Assembly: GCA_903891415.1 (NCBI GenBank)
Contig: CAITEH010000066.1
Span: 1 to 56,284 of the forward strand
Source: Candidatus Firestoneibacteriota bacterium
GTDB lineage: Bacteria > Oederibacteriota > D2-FULL-39-29
Direction of reading: 5' to 3'
DNA length: 56,284 bases
Shown: positions 24,385 through 33,662 of the stretch, one piece after another
Position numbering within the stretch: position 1 is the stretch's first letter
Layout of the letters: every line of letters starts with the position of its first letter
Program-made: the position numbers and the translations under genes
The notes under the pieces: generated by a model
The model's input: only the letters and a program-made list of their open reading frames with translations
What the model was told of the DNA's origin: nothing
Databases searched by the model: none

Positions 24385-25179
24385 TTAATTTTTAATTATG
24401 AAATTCTGAAAATAATATCCTGCCAGAATTATTTTATCCCCGGCAAGCATAACAATGAACGTTCCAAGAACTATGAAAGGCCCGAAAGGTATGGGGTCCA
24501 TTCTGTGTTTTCTGCCGGATAAGAGCAGGTAGGAGGAAATTATTGAGCCGAGAATAACCGAAAGCAGGCTCATTATTAAAACCCCCTGTAACCCGAGAAA
24601 AGTTCCTGTCGCCGCGGCTAATTTTACATCACCCATGCCCATGCCTTCCTGTTTATAAACTGCAAGACTAAAAATAGCTATCAAAAGAAACACCGCCCCT
24701 CCGGCCAGGTAGCCGGCAAGAGCAAGAAGCGGGCCCCGCCCGGGAATAAGCACACTAACACATATCCCGAATATGGCAAGAGGTATTACGGTGACATCAT
24801 AAATATATTGTGTCTTAAGATCTATCAAAGCAATTACAATAAGAAACGAAAATATTGTAATAACAGAAATAAAAACCAAGATAGAAATAAATTCCCGTGA
24901 AAGCCCGAATCTATAAAAACCTGACACAAATAATATAGCAGTAATTAATTCAACTATCAAGTACCTGGGAGAAATTTTTGTTTTACAATTTCGGCATTTG
25001 CCAAGAAGCAGCAAATATGATAATACAGGAATATTATCATACCATTTGATTTCCTTTTTGCATTTGGGGCAATGGGAATTTGGGAAAACAATTGAAATAT
25101 TTTTCGGGATCCTATAAATACAAACGTTAAGAAAACTTCCTATTAGAAGGCCAAAAACAAACACTATGCTGGCGGCCAT
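24385..25179 (-). CDS. pilD: Prepilin peptidase / N-methyltransferase
   Basis: PilD cleaves and N-methylates type IV prepilins at the cytoplasmic face of the inner membrane. The 264-residue protein keeps both halves of the zinc site, CPKC (37-40) and CRNC (62-65), which go with the methyltransferase activity. It also has the aspartyl protease residues Asp121 (ALIDLKTQYI) and Asp184 (GMGMGDVKLAA). About eight membrane spans follow the family pattern. It leads the pilus operon behind a consensus promoter. Confidence 0.95.
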   Translation of the reverse strand: MAASIVFVFGLLIGSFLNVCIYRIPKNISIVFPNSHCPKCKKEIKWYDNIPVLSYLLLLGKCRNCKTKISPRYLIVELITAILFVSGFYRFGLSREFISILVFISVITIFSFLIVIALIDLKTQYIYDVTVIPLAIFGICVSVLIPGRGPLLALAGYLAGGAVFLLIAIFSLAVYKQEGMGMGDVKLAAATGTFLGLQGVLIMSLLSVILGSIISSYLLLSGRKHRMDPIPFGPFIVLGTFIVMLAGDKIILAGYYFQNFIIKN

Positions 25180-25230
25180 TTATCTCCTTGTCCCATAAGG
25201 ACTTAGAAAATCTTCTCAATCACTACTTTA

Positions 25231-25259
25231 ATTATATACCAAAAGTGTAAGTTTGTCAA
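25231..25259 (-). promoter_or_regulatory. Consensus sigma70 promoter of the pilus operon
   Basis: A perfect TTGACA (25254-25259) and perfect TATAAT (25231-25236) on the minus strand are separated by 17 bp. The start of pilD is about 50 nt downstream of the -10 box with AAGGAGATAA before the ATG. It is the strongest promoter I found in the window and should drive pilD-M-N-O-Q and possibly aroCK. The rest of the 273-bp gap up to 25452 is AT-rich with no other clear element. Confidence 0.85.
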
Positions 25260-25452
25260 TAGTATTTTACTTTTTTTTAAATAGATTCCAATAAGGAGAT
25301 CTTAAGGATTATCCTACCTTGAAATGCTAATTAACGCATAATATCACTTAAAATACAATGGTTTTTGCTGGTATTCAATTTATATCGTTTTTTTAATAGT
25401 TTTTTTCTTTGAATTCTGTAAAAATATTTTTAGCAGAAATGCTTGCTTCGGT

Positions 25453-26406
25453 TTAAAATTTGTATTTGTCGGCCGGTTCGGCGCATTCCTGACATTCAAA
25501 CTGAATAGTCACATGCTTAATATTATACTTAACCTTTAGCATTTCCTGCACCTCAAGAACAAGTTCTTCAGATTCAGTAATTTTCATATCAGGAACTTTA
25601 ATATGACACGAAAGCGCGTGCAGTTCGGAGCTTATTGTCCAGATATGAATGTGATGTACTTCTTTGGCTTTTGACGTAACTTTAATTTGTTCCGCGATCT
25701 CTTTTATATCATAACCATACGGCACAGATTCAAGTAAAACAGATACAGATTCTTTAATAAGGCTCCAGGAGCCCTTTAGGATCATTAAAGCAATGATCAC
25801 GGAAATTACAGGATCGGCAAAAGACCAATTAAAAAAATATATTGCTATTCCGGCTATTATTACCCCTACGGAGGAAAGCGCATCACCAATAATATGCAGA
25901 TACGCTCCTTTAATATTAATATTCTTTTTTGAATGCTTTATGAGGACAAAACCCGACAAAACATTGGCAGCAAGTCCGATAATTGCCACAATGATCATCG
26001 GTACTGATTTAATTTCAGGAGTAATAAAGAATCTCTGCCAGGCCTCGTATATTATGAAGGCGGAGAGAACTCCGAGTGAGATCCCATTTAGAAGTGCCGT
26101 TAGAATTTCTAGCCGGTAAAAACCAAAAGTATTTTTTTCCGTAGCGGGCCTTTTGGCGTAATTATAGGCAACCAAACTTAAGACAAGAGAAAGCACATCA
26201 ACAAGCATATGCCCGGCATCAGAAATGAGTGCCAGGGAATTGGTAATATAACCGGCCACAAACTCGGCAAGCATTATGAAAAAAGTTATCGCCGCGGCTA
26301 TCAGCAGGCTGTTTCCGGTACTTGTATTCAAGTGAACATGCCCGTGATGATCGTGATGTTCACCGGCTTCATTATGGAACTCAGCAGATGAATGCTCGTG
26401 AGACAT
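25453..26406 (-). CDS. Cation diffusion facilitator, CzcD/ZitB type
   Basis: The 317-residue protein has a His-rich N-terminus (EHHDHHGHVH) and six membrane spans. Metal-binding sites are SDAGHMLVD in the second span and HIIGDALSSVGV in the fifth, the HxxxD pattern of zinc-selective CDF exporters. A cytoplasmic C-terminal domain (about 215-310) contains VHHIHIWTISSELHALSCH. It probably exports zinc, and perhaps other divalent metals, by proton antiport. It is monocistronic between the porB terminator and the pilus promoter; no metalloregulator is adjacent. Confidence 0.93.
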   Translation of the reverse strand: MSHEHSSAEFHNEAGEHHDHHGHVHLNTSTGNSLLIAAAITFFIMLAEFVAGYITNSLALISDAGHMLVDVLSLVLSLVAYNYAKRPATEKNTFGFYRLEILTALLNGISLGVLSAFIIYEAWQRFFITPEIKSVPMIIVAIIGLAANVLSGFVLIKHSKKNINIKGAYLHIIGDALSSVGVIIAGIAIYFFNWSFADPVISVIIALMILKGSWSLIKESVSVLLESVPYGYDIKEIAEQIKVTSKAKEVHHIHIWTISSELHALSCHIKVPDMKITESEELVLEVQEMLKVKYNIKHVTIQFECQECAEPADKYKF

Positions 26407-26430
26407 AAAACTCCTATTAAAAGCAGTTAA

Positions 26431-26465
26431 GAAAACGCCCCGGTGCGATTTAACACACCGGGGCG
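26431..26465 (-). terminator. Intrinsic terminator of the por operon
   Basis: A perfect 10-bp GC-rich stem, CGCCCCGGTG with CACCGGGGCG, around a 10-nt loop is followed on the minus strand by TTTTCTT. It lies 17 bp past the porB stop and before the cation exporter gene. Confidence 0.88.
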
Positions 26466-26482
26466 CCGGTAAGATCTACCTC

Positions 26483-27367
26483 TTAGAACAGCACCTTATC
26501 TTTGGTATAGCGTTTAAAGTTTGCATCCGCTATCGCTTGAACTTTCGCGACTTCTTCGGGATTTTTAACGATATGCCTGAACCTGGTCTGGAGCTTCAAG
26601 TACTCTTCCACAGGTTTTGGTTTGGCTACATTCATAACATTCGTAATTTTACCTTCTTCCACTTCAAACAGCGGGAACAAGCCTGTTTCAACAGCAAGTT
26701 TTCCCATCTGAATTGTAAGGGAGGAGTCATTACCCCAGCCGAGCGGGCAGGTTGCAAGAATCTGCACATACTTCGGGCCCTTTATAGCCAGCGCTTTTTT
26801 TATCTTATTCTGCAGATCTCTTTGATAACCCACGCAGGCCGTCGCGACATACTTAACGCCATGAGCTGCGGCGATCATAGGAATATTCTTCTTTTGCTTC
26901 TGATTTCCGCCTGTTACGCTTCCGGCAGGAGAAGTTGAAGTAGCTCCCAGAAAAGGAGTAAGACCGGAACGTTGAATACCTGTATTCATATATGCTTCAT
27001 TATCAAAACAAACATAAAGAACATCATCCCCTCTTTCCCACATCCCCGAGATAATTCCAAAACCTATATCCGCGGTCGAACCGTCTCCGCCAAAAGCCAT
27101 TACCCGGGCCTCATTCTCTTTCCCCTGCATTTTTAATGCAGCAACAATTCCGGTGGCAAGTGCGCCGGAATTTTCAAATAAAGAATGCACCCAGGGAACA
27201 CCCCAGGCCGTTTGCGGGGATCTGGTAGTAAATACCTCCAGGCAACCCGTTGAATTACTGACAATAACATTCGGCCCGGCAGCTTCCATAACAAGCCTGG
27301 CAGCGAGTGAAAGGCCGCAACCCGAGCAAGCGGTATGTCCTGCGTTAAATACTTTTACTGTGCTCAT
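26483..27367 (-). CDS. porB: Pyruvate:ferredoxin oxidoreductase beta subunit
   Basis: PorB binds thiamine pyrophosphate and a 4Fe-4S cluster. The 294-residue protein shows CSGCGLSLAARL near residue 15, the TPP motif GGDGSTADIGFG followed by NEAYMNTGIQRSG, and a fourth Cys in ATCPLGWG. With porC, porD and porA upstream it forms the four-subunit enzyme that decarboxylates pyruvate to acetyl-CoA and reduces ferredoxin. A branched-chain 2-oxoacid substrate cannot be excluded by eye. The ATG overlaps the porA stop. Confidence 0.92.
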   Translation of the reverse strand: MSTVKVFNAGHTACSGCGLSLAARLVMEAAGPNVIVSNSTGCLEVFTTRSPQTAWGVPWVHSLFENSGALATGIVAALKMQGKENEARVMAFGGDGSTADIGFGIISGMWERGDDVLYVCFDNEAYMNTGIQRSGLTPFLGATSTSPAGSVTGGNQKQKKNIPMIAAAHGVKYVATACVGYQRDLQNKIKKALAIKGPKYVQILATCPLGWGNDSSLTIQMGKLAVETGLFPLFEVEEGKITNVMNVAKPKPVEEYLKLQTRFRHIVKNPEEVAKVQAIADANFKRYTKDKVLF

Positions 27368-28542
27368 TTATCCATCTCCTCTACAAGTTTCGGGTCAAGC
27401 CCGTAGAACTCGCCTTTAAGATTAGCTTTTTCTGCCAGCGCAACAATGGCCTTAATATCAGAGATCCTGATATCTCTCCCGCCCAGACCCAGAATAAAAT
27501 CGGATATCTCCGGTACGTTTTTCTGGCCATAAAGGGCGGCTTTAATATCCGCCGTAAGGATCCCGACTCCGCCTATCGAAAGCGCTTTTTCAAGAATTAT
27601 TGCCTTCTTTTTGCCGCAGAGTGATTTGATCACATCCTGAACCGGGAACGGCCGGTAACAGCGGATCTTCAAGACCCCTACTTTCTTGCCCGCGGCTCTA
27701 AGGTCATCAGCAACATCTTTCATAGAGGAGATAATAGAACCCATGGAAACCAGAACGATCTCCGCATCCTCCATTTTGTACTCTTCGATTAGTTCGCCGT
27801 AATTGCGGCCGAACATCTTGTTAAAATCCTGTGCCGCTTTTCTTATCACCGCGGGGCAGGTTTTCATGGTTTCTGCCATAGCGTATCTCGTCTCCAAATA
27901 CCTGTCCGGCCCGCCCATCAAACCAAAAGAAAGCGGATTTTTTACATCAAGTTTTTCCATCGGCACATACTTCGGAAGATACTTATCAACAAGCGCCTGC
28001 TCCGGAAATTCAATAGGATCAAACGCGTGGGTTAAAATAAAACCGTCTAAATTGACCATAACCGGCAGCATTACTTCATGATCCTCAGCGATCTTGAAGG
28101 CCTGAAGGTGCATGTCACAGGCTTCCTGGTTATCCTCTGCAAAAAGATGGATAAGCCCGGCATCCCGTATGGCAAGAGTATCCTGCCAGTCATTCCATAT
28201 ATTTATCGGGGCAGATACCGCCCTATTGGCATCGGTAATAACCACAGGAAGTCTCATCCCGGCCATATTAAAAAGTACTTCGGCCATTAAAAGTAAGCCC
28301 TGAGAAGAGGTTGCTGAATAAGCCCTGACACCGGCAACCGAAGCTCCCAGAACTACGGAAGCCGCAGCAAACTCGGACTCCACGTTGATAAATTCGCATT
28401 TTAATTTGCCATTGGCAACAATTACCGAAAGCTCCTCTACAATATGCGTTTGAGGAGTTATAGGGTAGGCAGAGATAACTTCCGGCCTGCAAAGCGCGAC
28501 CGTTTCTGCTATCGCTTTTAAACCTTCCGTGACTTTTTTCAT
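27364..28542 (-). CDS. porA: Pyruvate:ferredoxin oxidoreductase alpha subunit
   Basis: The 392-residue alpha subunit carries the pyrimidine-binding YPITPQTHIVEELS (about 25-38), EFINVESEFAAASVVLGAS with the catalytic-base Glu, and SATSSQGLLLM. The C-terminal transketolase-type domain includes LVSMGSIISSMKDV and RCYRPFP. It starts directly after the porD stop with GGAGAAATA as ribosome site, and overlaps porB by 4 bp, so stoichiometric expression is likely. Confidence 0.93.
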   Translation of the reverse strand: MKKVTEGLKAIAETVALCRPEVISAYPITPQTHIVEELSVIVANGKLKCEFINVESEFAAASVVLGASVAGVRAYSATSSQGLLLMAEVLFNMAGMRLPVVITDANRAVSAPINIWNDWQDTLAIRDAGLIHLFAEDNQEACDMHLQAFKIAEDHEVMLPVMVNLDGFILTHAFDPIEFPEQALVDKYLPKYVPMEKLDVKNPLSFGLMGGPDRYLETRYAMAETMKTCPAVIRKAAQDFNKMFGRNYGELIEEYKMEDAEIVLVSMGSIISSMKDVADDLRAAGKKVGVLKIRCYRPFPVQDVIKSLCGKKKAIILEKALSIGGVGILTADIKAALYGQKNVPEISDFILGLGGRDIRISDIKAIVALAEKANLKGEFYGLDPKLVEEMDK

Positions 28543-28812
28543 TTATTTCTCCTCCTTCAGCATACTGATGGCGGTTTTAGGACAAACCTTGGCACAAACG
28601 CCGCAGCCTTTACAATAGTCAAGATCTATCAGCGTCTTCGTTTCCTTTGAAGTTGTCATGCAGCCTTCCGGACAGGACATTACACACATTCCGCAGGCAA
28701 CACATTTTGCTTTATCCACAACAGGGTAGAAAACCCTCCAGCCGCCTGTCTTGTTGGCAAGACTGGTCCCCGGCTTTCCGATCAAAATATTTTTCGCTCT
28801 TATCGAGGCCAT
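28543..28812 (-). CDS. porD: Pyruvate:ferredoxin oxidoreductase delta subunit (2x 4Fe-4S)
   Basis: PorD is an 89-residue ferredoxin-like subunit with two 4Fe-4S motifs, CVACGMCVMSCPEGC and CKGCGVCAKVCP, spaced as in bacterial 8Fe ferredoxins. It carries electrons from the PorAB active site to soluble ferredoxin. The N-terminal GKPGTSLANKTGGWRV segment is typical of PorD rather than free ferredoxin. It sits between porC and porA. Confidence 0.94.
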   Translation of the reverse strand: MASIRAKNILIGKPGTSLANKTGGWRVFYPVVDKAKCVACGMCVMSCPEGCMTTSKETKTLIDLDYCKGCGVCAKVCPKTAISMLKEEK

Positions 28813-28847
28813 AATGATCTCCTTTTTTTCTTTAACATAAAATCCGG

Positions 28848-29393
28848 CTATTTTTTAAGCATGTTATAAGCTTTCTCAGCCGCTTTAATATTCTTTTCTA
28901 CAATATCACCCTTGCCTTCAAACTTATGCCTGATAGCTTTTTCTATACCGGTCATGGAAACTATTCCGGTAATTCCGCAGAACGCGCCCACCATTATTGT
29001 ATTCGGAATAGGCCGGCCCAGGATCTCTATCGCCAGTTTTGTGGCGTCTATTGTTACAATATTAGCTTTAGCCTTGATCTTAAGTTCAGAAGCAGGTTTG
29101 GCTGTATTTACCAGAACGACACCTCCGTCCTTAAGCCCCGAGAAAACATCCACGGTCCCGATTATCGTTGGATCCTGAACAATTACATGCTGTGGTTCAT
29201 ATATCTGTGATCTAACCCTGATAGGGTTATCGCTTATTCTGACAAAGGAAGCTACCGGCGCGCCCATCCTTTCCGAACCGAACGTGGGAAACGCCTGCGT
29301 ATGCTTACCATCAGAGAAAGCAGCAGTTGCCAGAAGTTCAGCGGCTGTAACCACACCCTGCCCGCCCCTTCCGTGAAGCCTTATTTCTATCAT
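28848..29393 (-). CDS. porC: Pyruvate:ferredoxin oxidoreductase gamma subunit
   Basis: The 181-residue gamma subunit has the family signature [20 protein letters not shown] at its start and [19 protein letters not shown] after it. It is the first gene of the porC-D-A-B operon. A promoter lies about 90 nt upstream and a 24-codon reading frame overlaps the leader. Oxygen-sensitive pyruvate oxidation is inferred for the host. Confidence 0.93.
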   Translation of the reverse strand: MIEIRLHGRGGQGVVTAAELLATAAFSDGKHTQAFPTFGSERMGAPVASFVRISDNPIRVRSQIYEPQHVIVQDPTIIGTVDVFSGLKDGGVVLVNTAKPASELKIKAKANIVTIDATKLAIEILGRPIPNTIMVGAFCGITGIVSMTGIEKAIRHKFEGKGDIVEKNIKAAEKAYNMLKK

Positions 29394-29394
29394 G

Positions 29395-29469
29395 TTAACC
29401 CCCTTCCAGTTTTAACCGCCTAAAGGCGGAGATTTTATTTAATAAATCTTTCGCTAAAACAACTGACAT
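29395..29469 (-). CDS. Possible 24-residue leader peptide before porC
   Basis: An ATG 15 nt downstream of the promoter -10 box, with AAGGA 6 nt before it, opens a frame of 24 codons. It encodes [20 protein letters not shown] followed by LEGG and stops 1 nt before the porC ATG. The frame contains a small CCGCC-TTTA-GGCGG hairpin. It could be a translational coupling leader or chance; there is no codon bias or homology evidence. Confidence 0.3.
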   Translation of the reverse strand: MSVVLAKDLLNKISAFRRLKLEGG

Positions 29470-29483
29470 AATAGATCCTTATT

Positions 29484-29512
29484 ATCTTACCACTTCCGCA
29501 GGTTTTTGTAAA
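29484..29512 (-). promoter_or_regulatory. Sigma70-type promoter of the por operon
   Basis: TTTACA (29507-29512) and TAAGAT (29484-29489) on the minus strand are separated by 17 bp, upstream of the leader frame and porC. Together with the terminator at 26431-26465 it delimits a single porC-D-A-B transcript. Confidence 0.6.
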
Positions 29513-29557
29513 CCTTAGGGAACCTGAACAGCTTGAATTGCAATAACGAAACCTTTT

Positions 29558-31150
29558 CTAAGTTACATCGTTCTTGACAAATTTCACGCTGCGGATATTT
29601 TCTATCTTGCCAAGTTCCGTTATAACTCTTTCGTCAATAGGGTTATCCAGGGTCAATAAGGTAGTCGCTTCAGTGCCTATTAATTTTCTCCCCATCTGCA
29701 AACTTGCAATATTAATATTTTCCCTGCCAAGGCAGGTACCTATTTTTCCCACCATACCGGGAACGTCTTTATTTACGATAACAAGCATATACGCCGCGGG
29801 TTCGAGGTCTATATCAAAACCTGATAATCTCGAAATCCTGATATTATCTTTTCCAAAAACAGTACCGCCTATTGAGTTATGTTCTTTATCCGTCACGATC
29901 TCCACTTTGACAAAACTGCTATACTCTTTTACAACGTTAGATCTGGATTCGTTAACTACAATATTCTTTTCTTTTAAGATAAGCGGGGCATTGACCATAT
30001 TTACCGGCTCTTTTACTATGGGCGTCAGCACCCCCCTTACTATAGAAAGTGTCAGGTAAGCAGTATTATAATCACAGACCTGCCCGGTATATTGTATTTC
30101 AATGGATTTGACGGCGCCCCGGATGATCTGTACGAGAGTCCTGCCCAGCGTCTCCCCGAGAATTATATAAGGTTTCATCTGAGCCAGGATTTCCGCCGGA
30201 ACAGCCGGCGCGTTGACCGCGTTCCTGATAGTTCCGCCCCGCAGGGCCTCCATGACCTGATTTGCAATTGCAATAGCGACCGAGACCTGTGCCTCTTCCG
30301 TTGAAGCGCCCAGGTGCGGAGTCAGTACGGTGTTGGGAATTTCACTGTAAATATAATTCTCCGGCGGTTCTTTTTCATAGACATCTATGGCGGCTCCGGC
30401 TATTTTCCCGCTCTTCAAGCCGGCCGCGAGCGCGTTTTCATCAATAATACCCCCGCGCGCGCAATTTATCAGGCGCACACCCTCTTTCATGCAGGCGATC
30501 TCTTTTTCACCTATTATGCCCCGCGTTTCTTTTGTTAAGGGGGTATGAACGGTAATATAGTCCGCTGCTTTTACAATATCTTCAACCGTACATTTCTTAA
30601 ATCCGAGTTTAACCGCGGTCTCTTCGGTAAGATAGGGATCAAAGGCCATGATCTCCATATGAAAACTCTTGGCACGAAGCGCGACTTCCCGGCCGACACG
30701 GCCTAATCCGATAATTCCGAGTGTTTTGCCATAGAGTTCAACTCCGGTAAATTTCTTTCTATCCCATTTTTTCTGTTTCATGGAGGCATCAGCCGCGGGA
30801 ATATTTCTGGAAAGCGCCATTATCATGGCAAGTGTATGTTCCGCGGTAGAGATAGTGTTGCCATCCGGAGTATTCATTACAATAATACCCTTTTTTGAGG
30901 CGGCCGGAACATCAACATTATCAACTCCGACACCGGCGCGTCCTATGACCTTCAACTTTTTTGCGGCTTCTATCACGGAAGCTGTTGCTTTAGTTTCAGA
31001 CCTTATTACCAGAGCTTCATATTCACCAATTACAGAGATCAGTTCCTCAGGTTTCATCTTTAACTTAACATCTACCTGAGCATCTTTTTGTTTTTTAAGA
31101 AGCTCAATTCCTTCATCGGCTATCGGATCTGCTACCAGGATCTTATACAT
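29558..31150 (-). CDS. serA: D-3-phosphoglycerate dehydrogenase
   Basis: SerA oxidises 3-phosphoglycerate, the first step of serine synthesis. The 530-residue protein is the long form: substrate domain, NAD domain with GLGRVG (148-153), catalytic RGGIIDENAL and LTPHLGAST, an intervening domain (about 320-450) and a C-terminal ACT domain (about 455-525, VNKDVPGMVGKIGTCLG). The ACT domain suggests feedback by serine. The class V aminotransferase at 32391-33539 is the likely next enzyme, separated by one secreted-protein gene. Confidence 0.96.
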   Translation of the reverse strand: MYKILVADPIADEGIELLKKQKDAQVDVKLKMKPEELISVIGEYEALVIRSETKATASVIEAAKKLKVIGRAGVGVDNVDVPAASKKGIIVMNTPDGNTISTAEHTLAMIMALSRNIPAADASMKQKKWDRKKFTGVELYGKTLGIIGLGRVGREVALRAKSFHMEIMAFDPYLTEETAVKLGFKKCTVEDIVKAADYITVHTPLTKETRGIIGEKEIACMKEGVRLINCARGGIIDENALAAGLKSGKIAGAAIDVYEKEPPENYIYSEIPNTVLTPHLGASTEEAQVSVAIAIANQVMEALRGGTIRNAVNAPAVPAEILAQMKPYIILGETLGRTLVQIIRGAVKSIEIQYTGQVCDYNTAYLTLSIVRGVLTPIVKEPVNMVNAPLILKEKNIVVNESRSNVVKEYSSFVKVEIVTDKEHNSIGGTVFGKDNIRISRLSGFDIDLEPAAYMLVIVNKDVPGMVGKIGTCLGRENINIASLQMGRKLIGTEATTLLTLDNPIDERVITELGKIENIRSVKFVKNDVT

Positions 31151-31184
31151 AGACTTTACCTCTCTTAAATTTTTTAGCCTTAAA

Positions 31185-32366
31185 TCACCGGATCACGTAG
31201 ATATGCGGTTCAAAAGACTTGAAACTGTCTTCAAATTTCCCGCCGGTAATTTCTATTTTTCTCCCCTCGTCATAAACTTCCGCGCTGCCCTTGACAACAG
31301 GAACAGCAAACTTGACTTTACCTTCACCACTTTTTCTATTGGAGGTGAAAACGTAAAGTTTTCCTTCAGCTTCTTTGACCAGGATGTCTATCTGGGTCTT
31401 CTCCGCATCTTCAACGATAACCTTTTTTTCTGAATCCTTCGCCAATATTATCGCGGAAAGCTCGGTAATATTTTTATTTATCTTCTTCATTTCTTCCTGC
31501 AGATCTTTTGGAATACGGGCCCAGTTATAGAAAGGGCTCCAGCTGTGCCCGAAATAGCCGATCATTTGCGCGCCATTAACAATGCACATCCAGACCTGGC
31601 TCTTAAGCTCCGCCGCATTTGGCGCTCTGGCACCTGCTTTCGGTTCCACTCCGCCTTCAGCTCCAAAAAAAGAACAGTCAACCCAGACAAAATGAGGTTT
31701 CAGTCCTTTGTCATACTTGTTAAGTATTCCCAGGCCTTTGGCATACAGATATAATTTATCCGGCTGCCCTATATTGCAGGGATATATATCAAAGCCGATA
31801 CTATCGGCATACTTGGAATACTCGGGATAATATTTAGACCTTATCGGGCCCCCTCCCGCAGCCTGTTCACTCCCAAAATTCAAAGGCACGGGATGCAGGC
31901 TATCATTCTTTTTTATTGCTTCGTACATGGCTTTTATTTCATCCGTAGAAAGCCGCGGAGCTTTCGAGGTGCCGTCGCTGGCCTTGCCATGAATATCTGG
32001 TTCATCCGGCAGCCACCAGAAAAGCAGTGCAGGATGGTCTTTTAAACTCTTAACATTTTCTTCTATTTTATCGGTTGAACCTTCTAAGGTGATCGCGCCG
32101 AGGACATTTCTGGCTTTACAGGCATCAAGATAATCTTTTGGCGCCTCGGACTGTCCTCCCTGACCGACAAAAGTATTTATTCCCAAACCAATATTAAAGT
32201 CCATCAAACTACTCGGGTTACACCAGGTCATTATCGGAAAATAGGGTTTACCGTCAACAAGTATCTCTTTATTGCTGCCGATCTTCACCTCAACCGCCGA
32301 CACCGCAGTTGAAGTAAGAACTACAACAAGAAAAACCGCTCCCAGTTTTAAGAATCTTTTCAGCAT
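31185..32366 (-). CDS. Secreted glycoside-hydrolase-like TIM-barrel protein
   Basis: The 393-residue protein has a signal peptide (about 1-24), a short beta segment (26-45, with KEILVDGKPYFPIM), then a TIM-barrel-like region with FWWLPDEPDIHG (118-128, DEP being a common acid/base position in clan GH-A-like hydrolases) and GFDIYPCN. A C-terminal beta domain (about 310-393) follows. No known family is recognised with confidence. The start at 32366 is preferred over an upstream ATG because GGGAGA lies 9 nt before it and the signal peptide then begins at once. It is inserted between the aminotransferase gene and serA, an unexpected place for an exported protein. Confidence 0.65.
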   Translation of the reverse strand: MLKRFLKLGAVFLVVVLTSTAVSAVEVKIGSNKEILVDGKPYFPIMTWCNPSSLMDFNIGLGINTFVGQGGQSEAPKDYLDACKARNVLGAITLEGSTDKIEENVKSLKDHPALLFWWLPDEPDIHGKASDGTSKAPRLSTDEIKAMYEAIKKNDSLHPVPLNFGSEQAAGGGPIRSKYYPEYSKYADSIGFDIYPCNIGQPDKLYLYAKGLGILNKYDKGLKPHFVWVDCSFFGAEGGVEPKAGARAPNAAELKSQVWMCIVNGAQMIGYFGHSWSPFYNWARIPKDLQEEMKKINKNITELSAIILAKDSEKKVIVEDAEKTQIDILVKEAEGKLYVFTSNRKSGEGKVKFAVPVVKGSAEVYDEGRKIEITGGKFEDSFKSFEPHIYVIR

Positions 32367-32390
32367 AATAATTTTCTCCCTGAAGGACAT

Positions 32391-33539
32391 TTACTTTTTC
32401 AGCAGCTCTTCTTCTACCGCTTTAACTCCGGCTCCCAGAGTAATTTTGACTCCGAGTTCGGTCAAAGCCATTTCAACAGCCGCAAGAGCTATCACGGCAT
32501 CAAACATGTCGACGTAGCCAAGGTGCCCGATGCGGAACATCTTGCCTTTCATTTTGCCCTGTCCGCCCGCCATAGTAATACCGTAATCATCCCTAATTTT
32601 TTTATTGACAGCGTCTCCGTCAATCCCTTCAGGCGCCCAGACAGAAGTAACCGCGTTTGAGGGCTTGCCCCCGGCAAAAGGCTTCAACCCCAGTGCCTTA
32701 ACACCCATCCTTACAGCCGAAGCGATCCTTGCGTGCCTTTTCCAGACATTTTCCAGGCCTTCTTCTTTGATCAGGCGGATGGATTCCCTGAGTTGTAAAA
32801 TTAATGAGACGGAAGAAGTATAGGGCGTATCAGGAAGTTTATCTTTGGACAACGCTTTCAAGGCCTGCTCATAGCTAAAATAGTATTTCGGTATTTTGCT
32901 TTCAGTCATTGCCTTCTTGGCTTTTTCCGAAAGCGTGACCATGGCTATACCGGGAGGGATCATCAGGCCTTTTTGAGCTCCAACCACTGCGACATCAACA
33001 TTCCATTCATCGGTCCTGAATTCCACCGCACCCATACCGGAAACAGCGTCTACGATAAAGACCGCCTTGGTCTTGCCGGTTATTTCCCCCAGCTTTTTAA
33101 TGTTATTCTCTATGCCTGTGGAGGTTTCACTTAAAGTAGTAAATACCGCTTTAATTCCGGGGTCTTTTTTTAACTCGGCTTCCACTTTCGCGCAGTCAAC
33201 TTCATCGCCCCATTCCGCAAAGACCTTTACAACACTGACCCCGAAGGTTTCGGCTATTTTAGCCCAGCGCTCGCCAAATTGGCCGCAAGCGGCAACCAGT
33301 ACTTTATCACCCGGGGAAACCATATTTATTACGGCAGATTCCATTCCTCCGGTGCCGGCTGCAGGAAATATTAAAATATCATTTTTTGTCTGAAACACAT
33401 ATTTGAGGCCTTCAAGGACTTCTGCGAGAGCCTTTCGAAATTCCGGAGTCCGGTGATGGATCATGGGCAGGCCCCCGACAGAAAGGACCGAAGGCGGTAC
33501 TTCCACGGGTCCGGGCGACATAATATACTTTTTTTTCAT
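32391..33539 (-). CDS. Class V aminotransferase (serine-pyruvate / alanine-glyoxylate type)
   Basis: This PLP enzyme of 382 residues has the N-terminal MSPGPVEVPPSVL, the PAAGTGGMESAVIN cofactor loop, FIVDAVSGMG with the Asp that binds the pyridine nitrogen, and Lys190 in VVGAQKGLMIPPG. Family members act on serine, alanine or glyoxylate. When next to serA, as here, they probably serve as the aminotransferase of serine synthesis or in glyoxylate/serine exchange. Canonical SerC is not seen in the window. The specificity is an inference from context. Confidence 0.88.
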   Translation of the reverse strand: MKKKYIMSPGPVEVPPSVLSVGGLPMIHHRTPEFRKALAEVLEGLKYVFQTKNDILIFPAAGTGGMESAVINMVSPGDKVLVAACGQFGERWAKIAETFGVSVVKVFAEWGDEVDCAKVEAELKKDPGIKAVFTTLSETSTGIENNIKKLGEITGKTKAVFIVDAVSGMGAVEFRTDEWNVDVAVVGAQKGLMIPPGIAMVTLSEKAKKAMTESKIPKYYFSYEQALKALSKDKLPDTPYTSSVSLILQLRESIRLIKEEGLENVWKRHARIASAVRMGVKALGLKPFAGGKPSNAVTSVWAPEGIDGDAVNKKIRDDYGITMAGGQGKMKGKMFRIGHLGYVDMFDAVIALAAVEMALTELGVKITLGAGVKAVEEELLKK

Positions 33540-33566
33540 AGAATATATTCCTCCTTAAAAGAAGAT

Positions 33567-33653
33567 GGTCTTTAAAGTCTATAAAGTTCATAAGGTCTTA
33601 AAGGAGAACTTCCTTGACTTTACAGACCTTTTAGACCTTGGACTTTATAGACC
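33567..33653. repeat. Inverted short-period repeat, family A
   Basis: A left arm beginning GGTCTTTAAAGTCTATAAAG and a right arm ending GACTTTATAGACC face each other; the outer 13 bases match with one mismatch and the rest pair loosely. Each arm consists of 9-10 nt units of the GTCYATAAR type. It fills the gap between clpX and the aminotransferase gene. It could form a long, weak hairpin. Confidence 0.65.
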
Positions 33654-33662
33654 GTATTTTAA

